DNA of 64,000 nt, taken from positions 62,001 through 126,000 of the forward strand of contig CAVSJQ010000002.1 of assembly GCA_963728355.1 (NCBI GenBank), in the 5' to 3' direction. The position numbers and the translations under genes are program-made. This stretch comes from Sva-07 sp963728355. GTDB lineage: Bacteria; Actinomycetota; Acidimicrobiia; Acidimicrobiales; Ilumatobacteraceae. Below the pieces are notes generated by a model, which worked only from the letters and a program-made list of their open reading frames with translations, was not told the origin of the DNA and ran no database searches. Of this stretch, positions 61,149 to 64,000 are shown piece by piece; the stretch's first letter is position 1, and every line of letters starts with the position of its first letter.

Positions 61149-62849
61149 ATCGACACCGCCACGTTGCTCACCACGGCGACGGAACTCCGCGACACGCTGG
61201 TCGAGCTTCCGCTGTCGGTCGAGCTGCCCGGCGCTGATGCCGCAAGAGCACAGGCCGCCTCCGCCGTCCAGCAGCTCGACGACTACGTCCTGCCGCGCCT
61301 GCGTGACGTCGATGCGCCGGTGCTCGCCGTGGTGGGCGGCTCCACCGGGGCCGGCAAGTCGACCCTCGTCAACAGCCTCGTGGGGTCGGAGGTGTCCCCT
61401 CCCGGCGTGCTGCGACCGACCACCCGCAGCCCGGTGCTCGTGCACCACCCCGACGCCCGTCGATGGTTCCACGACGATCGCATCCTCCCCGGCCTGTCGC
61501 GCGTGGAGGGCGGATCCTCGGAGTCGAGCGACCACCTCACGCTCGTCGCGCTCGACACGGTCCCCGCGTCGTTGGCCCTGCTCGACGCCCCGGACATCGA
61601 CTCGGTCGTCGACGCCAACCGCGCCGTGGCCGCCCAGTTGCTCGACGCCGCCGACCTGTGGCTCTTCGTCACCACGGCCGCCCGCTACGGCGATGCGGTT
61701 CCGTGGGAGTTCCTCCGACGTGCGGTCGCCCGCGGCGTCGCCGTCGGCGTGGTGCTCAACCGGGTGCCGCCCGGCGCCGGCGCCGAGATCGGCCCGCACC
61801 TCGACGAGATGCTGCGCGCCGAAGGGCTCGGTTCGGCACCGACGTTCACCGTCGAGGAGCAGCCGTTGACCGGCGGGCGCCTGCCCGCCCACGCGGTACA
61901 GCCGATCACCAGCTGGATCCACACGCTCGCCGCCGATCAGCAGGCCCGCGCCGAGCTGATCCGCAGAACGCTCGAGGGCACGCTCAGCGAACTCGCGTCG
62001 CGTTCGGAGCGGGTCGCCGTTGCGATCGAGTACCAGGACGAGATGGTGGGCTGGTTCGGCGACCGAGCCCACGACGCATTCCGGCGGGCGGTGTGGAACA
62101 TCGCCGTCGACGTGCGTGACGGCACCGTGATGCGCGGCGAGGTGCTCTCGCGCTGGCAGGACGTCGTCGGAACCGGCGAGCTGTTGCGGTCGCTGCAGTC
62201 GTCGATCGGGCGCGTCCGCGACCGGATCGCGTCGGCGATCACCCGCCGCCCCCCGAATGCCGAACGCTTCCAGGGAGCGGTCACCTCCGGCGTCGAGGCG
62301 GTGGTGCTCGAACGCGCCGCCCAGGCGATCGACGAGACCGTCGGCCAGTGGCGATCCCAACAGGCCGGCGCAGCCCTCCTCGCCGAGTGCGAGCGTCGCG
62401 GCGTCGACCTCACACGACCATCGCGCGATCTGGCTCAGAGGACGGATCGGATGGTGCGCGACTGGCAGGCCGGACTGGTCGACCTGCTGCGACGCGAGAG
62501 CGTCGGCAAACAGCGCTCGGCGAAGGTGCTCAGCTACGGCGTCAACGGTGTGGCGCTCGTGCTGATGGTCGGCGTCTTCGCCCAGACCGGTGGACTCACC
62601 GGGGCCGAGGTCGCGATCGCCGGCGGGTCGACGGCGATGGGGCAGAAGCTCGTCGAGGCGCTCCTCGGCGACCAGGCCGTCCGGCGGCTGACCGCCCAGG
62701 CTCGCAGCGATCTCGAGCAGCGCATCGACGTGCTCCTCGGCGCCGAGGCGGCCCGCTTCGACGACGCGCTCGCCGGTCACCGCGCCCCCGATCGCGCGGA
62801 CCGGCTGCGCGACCTGTCCCGGCGACTCCGCTCCGGAGTCGCGCCGTGA
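61149..62849 (+). CDS. Dynamin-like/YfjP-type GTPase, first of a pair, start codon unclear
   Basis: About 566 residues with an N-terminal GTPase domain. G1 is GGSTGAGKSTLVNSL, G3-like LLDAPDIDSV, and VVLNRVPPG occupies the position of G4. The C-terminal half is helical and includes a hydrophobic hairpin (VNGVALVLMVGVFAQTGGLT) as in membrane-acting dynamin-like proteins. No ATG, GTG or TTG lies in frame near the expected start. AAGGGA (61136-61141) precedes ATC 61149, so the start is either a rare ATC or lost to an indel. A partner GTPase follows 16 bp downstream. Confidence 0.8.
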   Translation: MDTATLLTTATELRDTLVELPLSVELPGADAARAQAASAVQQLDDYVLPRLRDVDAPVLAVVGGSTGAGKSTLVNSLVGSEVSPPGVLRPTTRSPVLVHHPDARRWFHDDRILPGLSRVEGGSSESSDHLTLVALDTVPASLALLDAPDIDSVVDANRAVAAQLLDAADLWLFVTTAARYGDAVPWEFLRRAVARGVAVGVVLNRVPPGAGAEIGPHLDEMLRAEGLGSAPTFTVEEQPLTGGRLPAHAVQPITSWIHTLAADQQARAELIRRTLEGTLSELASRSERVAVAIEYQDEMVGWFGDRAHDAFRRAVWNIAVDVRDGTVMRGEVLSRWQDVVGTGELLRSLQSSIGRVRDRIASAITRRPPNAERFQGAVTSGVEAVVLERAAQAIDETVGQWRSQQAGAALLAECERRGVDLTRPSRDLAQRTDRMVRDWQAGLVDLLRRESVGKQRSAKVLSYGVNGVALVLMVGVFAQTGGLTGAEVAIAGGSTAMGQKLVEALLGDQAVRRLTAQARSDLEQRIDVLLGAEAARFDDALAGHRAPDRADRLRDLSRRLRSGVAP

Positions 62850-62865
62850 CGCCGGGAGCACCCAC

Positions 62866-64000
62866 GTGAACCCGGCGAACGGCACCGCCGACACCGGTCG
62901 CGCCGGGCAGCGTCTCGCCGAACGCCTCGACCGGCTCGCCGAGATCTCCGCCGTCGCCGACGGTCGCATCCCGCCGGACGTCGCTGTGCGTGTGGACGCC
63001 ACGGTGCAGCGCGCCCGCGGGCGACTGGGTCATGGTTCCGCCCACACCGTCGTCGCGCTCGCGGGTGCCACCGGGAGCGGCAAGTCGACGCTGTTCAACG
63101 CGCTCACCGGTCGCGAGATCGCTGCCACCAGCGTCCGCCGGCCGACCACCTCGGCAACCCAGGCGGCGGTGTTCAGCTCCGGCTCGACGTTGCGTGCTGA
63201 CGCGGGCGGGCTGCTGTCGTGGCTCGACGTGCGTCAGCACGCCGTCGTCGACGATCCGTCCCTCGACGGTCTGGTGCTGCTCGACCTTCCCGACCACGAC
63301 TCGACCGAGGCCGCCCACCGTCAGGAGGTCGACCGCCTCGTGAAGGTCGTCGACGTGTTCGTGTGGGTCGTCGACCCGCAGAAGTACGCCGACGCCGCAC
63401 TGCACCACGGCTACCTCCGTCGCTTCGCCGGCCACGCCGACGTCACCGTCGTCGTCCTCAACCAGGTCGACACCATCGCTGCCGAGCACCGCAACGAGGC
63501 GTTGGACGACCTGGCCCGCGTCCTCGCAGCCGACGGGCTCCCCGTGGCCCGCAGCGGAGTGGTCGCCGCCGTGACCGGCAAGGACAGCGGCGTTCGGGTG
63601 ATGGCTGCGTCGGCGCTCACCGGCGACGGCGTCGACGCATTGCGACGCGAGATCGCGGCACGGGTGAGCGCCCACCGTGCGTTCGTCGACCGCATCGACG
63701 CGGACATCGACTGGATCGCCGACGACCTCGACGCCGCACTCGGCGACCGAGATCCTCGTCCCATCTCCGACCGGTCGGCGGCGCAGCTGGGCGTGGCGCT
63801 GGCGGGCGCTGCCGGAGTCGACGGCGTGGCCGATGCCGTCGCACAGGCGCATCGACGGCGTGGCGTGCACGCCGCCGGATGGCCACCGACTCGGTGGATC
63901 TCGCGCGTCAGGCCCGACCCGTTGCGACGACTCGGCCTCGACCGTTCCACCCGCAGCCCCACGGCGACGTCCGACGTCGACGGGGTGGCCGCATCCGCCG
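62866..64000 (+). CDS. Dynamin-like/YfjP-type GTPase, second of a pair (cut by window end)
   Basis: The first 378 codons of a second GTPase starting at GTG 62866; no stop before the window ends. G1 is LAGATGSGKSTLFNALTG, G3 is VLLDLPDHDSTE and G4 is VVLNQVDTI, all good matches to a dynamin-type or Era-like GTPase. It lies 16 bp after its neighbour and is probably co-transcribed with it. Paired dynamin-like GTPases are known in actinobacteria and act in membrane remodelling; here that function is inference. Confidence 0.85.
   Translation, partial: MNPANGTADTGRAGQRLAERLDRLAEISAVADGRIPPDVAVRVDATVQRARGRLGHGSAHTVVALAGATGSGKSTLFNALTGREIAATSVRRPTTSATQAAVFSSGSTLRADAGGLLSWLDVRQHAVVDDPSLDGLVLLDLPDHDSTEAAHRQEVDRLVKVVDVFVWVVDPQKYADAALHHGYLRRFAGHADVTVVVLNQVDTIAAEHRNEALDDLARVLAADGLPVARSGVVAAVTGKDSGVRVMAASALTGDGVDALRREIAARVSAHRAFVDRIDADIDWIADDLDAALGDRDPRPISDRSAAQLGVALAGAAGVDGVADAVAQAHRRRGVHAAGWPPTRWISRVRPDPLRRLGLDRSTRSPTATSDVDGVAASA

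Noticed and set aside
60930..63002. Minus-strand open frame of nearly 700 codons over the GTPases
   Set aside because: Antisense to two genes with complete GTPase motifs; no conserved feature in the minus frame.

Overview
This 64 kb window is very GC-rich with strong G/C bias at third codon positions. The gene content is actinobacterial: F420/LLM-type flavin oxidoreductases, a DUF4012 protein, an actinobacterial bcc/aa3-type respiratory chain, DUF1876 and an LPxTG-like surface protein. I infer a free-living Acidimicrobiia-type actinobacterium (Ilumatobacter-like). That placement is inference from gene families and was not tested by phylogeny.

Layout. 1-9.7 kb is an exopolysaccharide region: nucleotide-sugar epimerase, RmlC-like 3,5-epimerase, SAF-domain dehydrogenase, Wzz/BY-kinase-like protein, polyprenyl glycosylphosphotransferase, DUF4012 protein and a VanZ-LamG membrane protein. 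9.8-26.1 kb is metabolic and housekeeping: LPxTG-like protein, TauD dioxygenase, Tat lipoprotein, two Gfo/Idh/MocA oxidoreductases, SDR with a TetR regulator, cupin, aldo/keto reductase, LLM monooxygenase, epoxide-hydrolase-like enzyme and a CPA1 antiporter. 26.1-34.1 kb encodes an aerobic terminal chain: di-heme cytochrome c joined to CtaG, ctaE, ctaD, ctaC with fused heme c, Rieske protein, and a divergent cytochrome b. 34.0-40.6 kb encodes a respiratory formate dehydrogenase: NrfD anchor, four-cluster FeS subunit, a catalytic subunit read through an in-frame UGA, a hemerythrin-domain protein and FdhD. The UGA sits in the selenocysteine context of FdnG-type enzymes and is followed by a bacterial SECIS-like hairpin. 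Together the two blocks could pass electrons from formate through quinone to oxygen.

40.6-51.5 kb is accessory and scarred: a 5'-truncated acyl-CoA ligase beside a repeat element, tRNA-Leu(UAA), a 55-bp duplicate of the tRNA 3' end 4 kb downstream that brackets a small island (oxidoreductase, DUF4386, pirin remnant, VapBC), then a tyrosine integrase, an excisionase-like protein and an MNT/HEPN pair. 51.6-56.6 kb holds two sigma-factor/membrane-protein modules. 56.6-64 kb holds an ACT-domain regulator, a cupin, a membrane hydrolase, an LLM oxidoreductase and two tandem dynamin-like GTPases, the second cut by the window end.

Sequence quality matters here. Genes from about 27 to 38.3 kb, and single genes near 15.2, 21.1 and 49.6 kb, are interrupted by single-base frameshifts while their family sequence continues in another frame. 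I read these mostly as consensus errors. Coordinates of those genes are outer limits of the recognisable gene.
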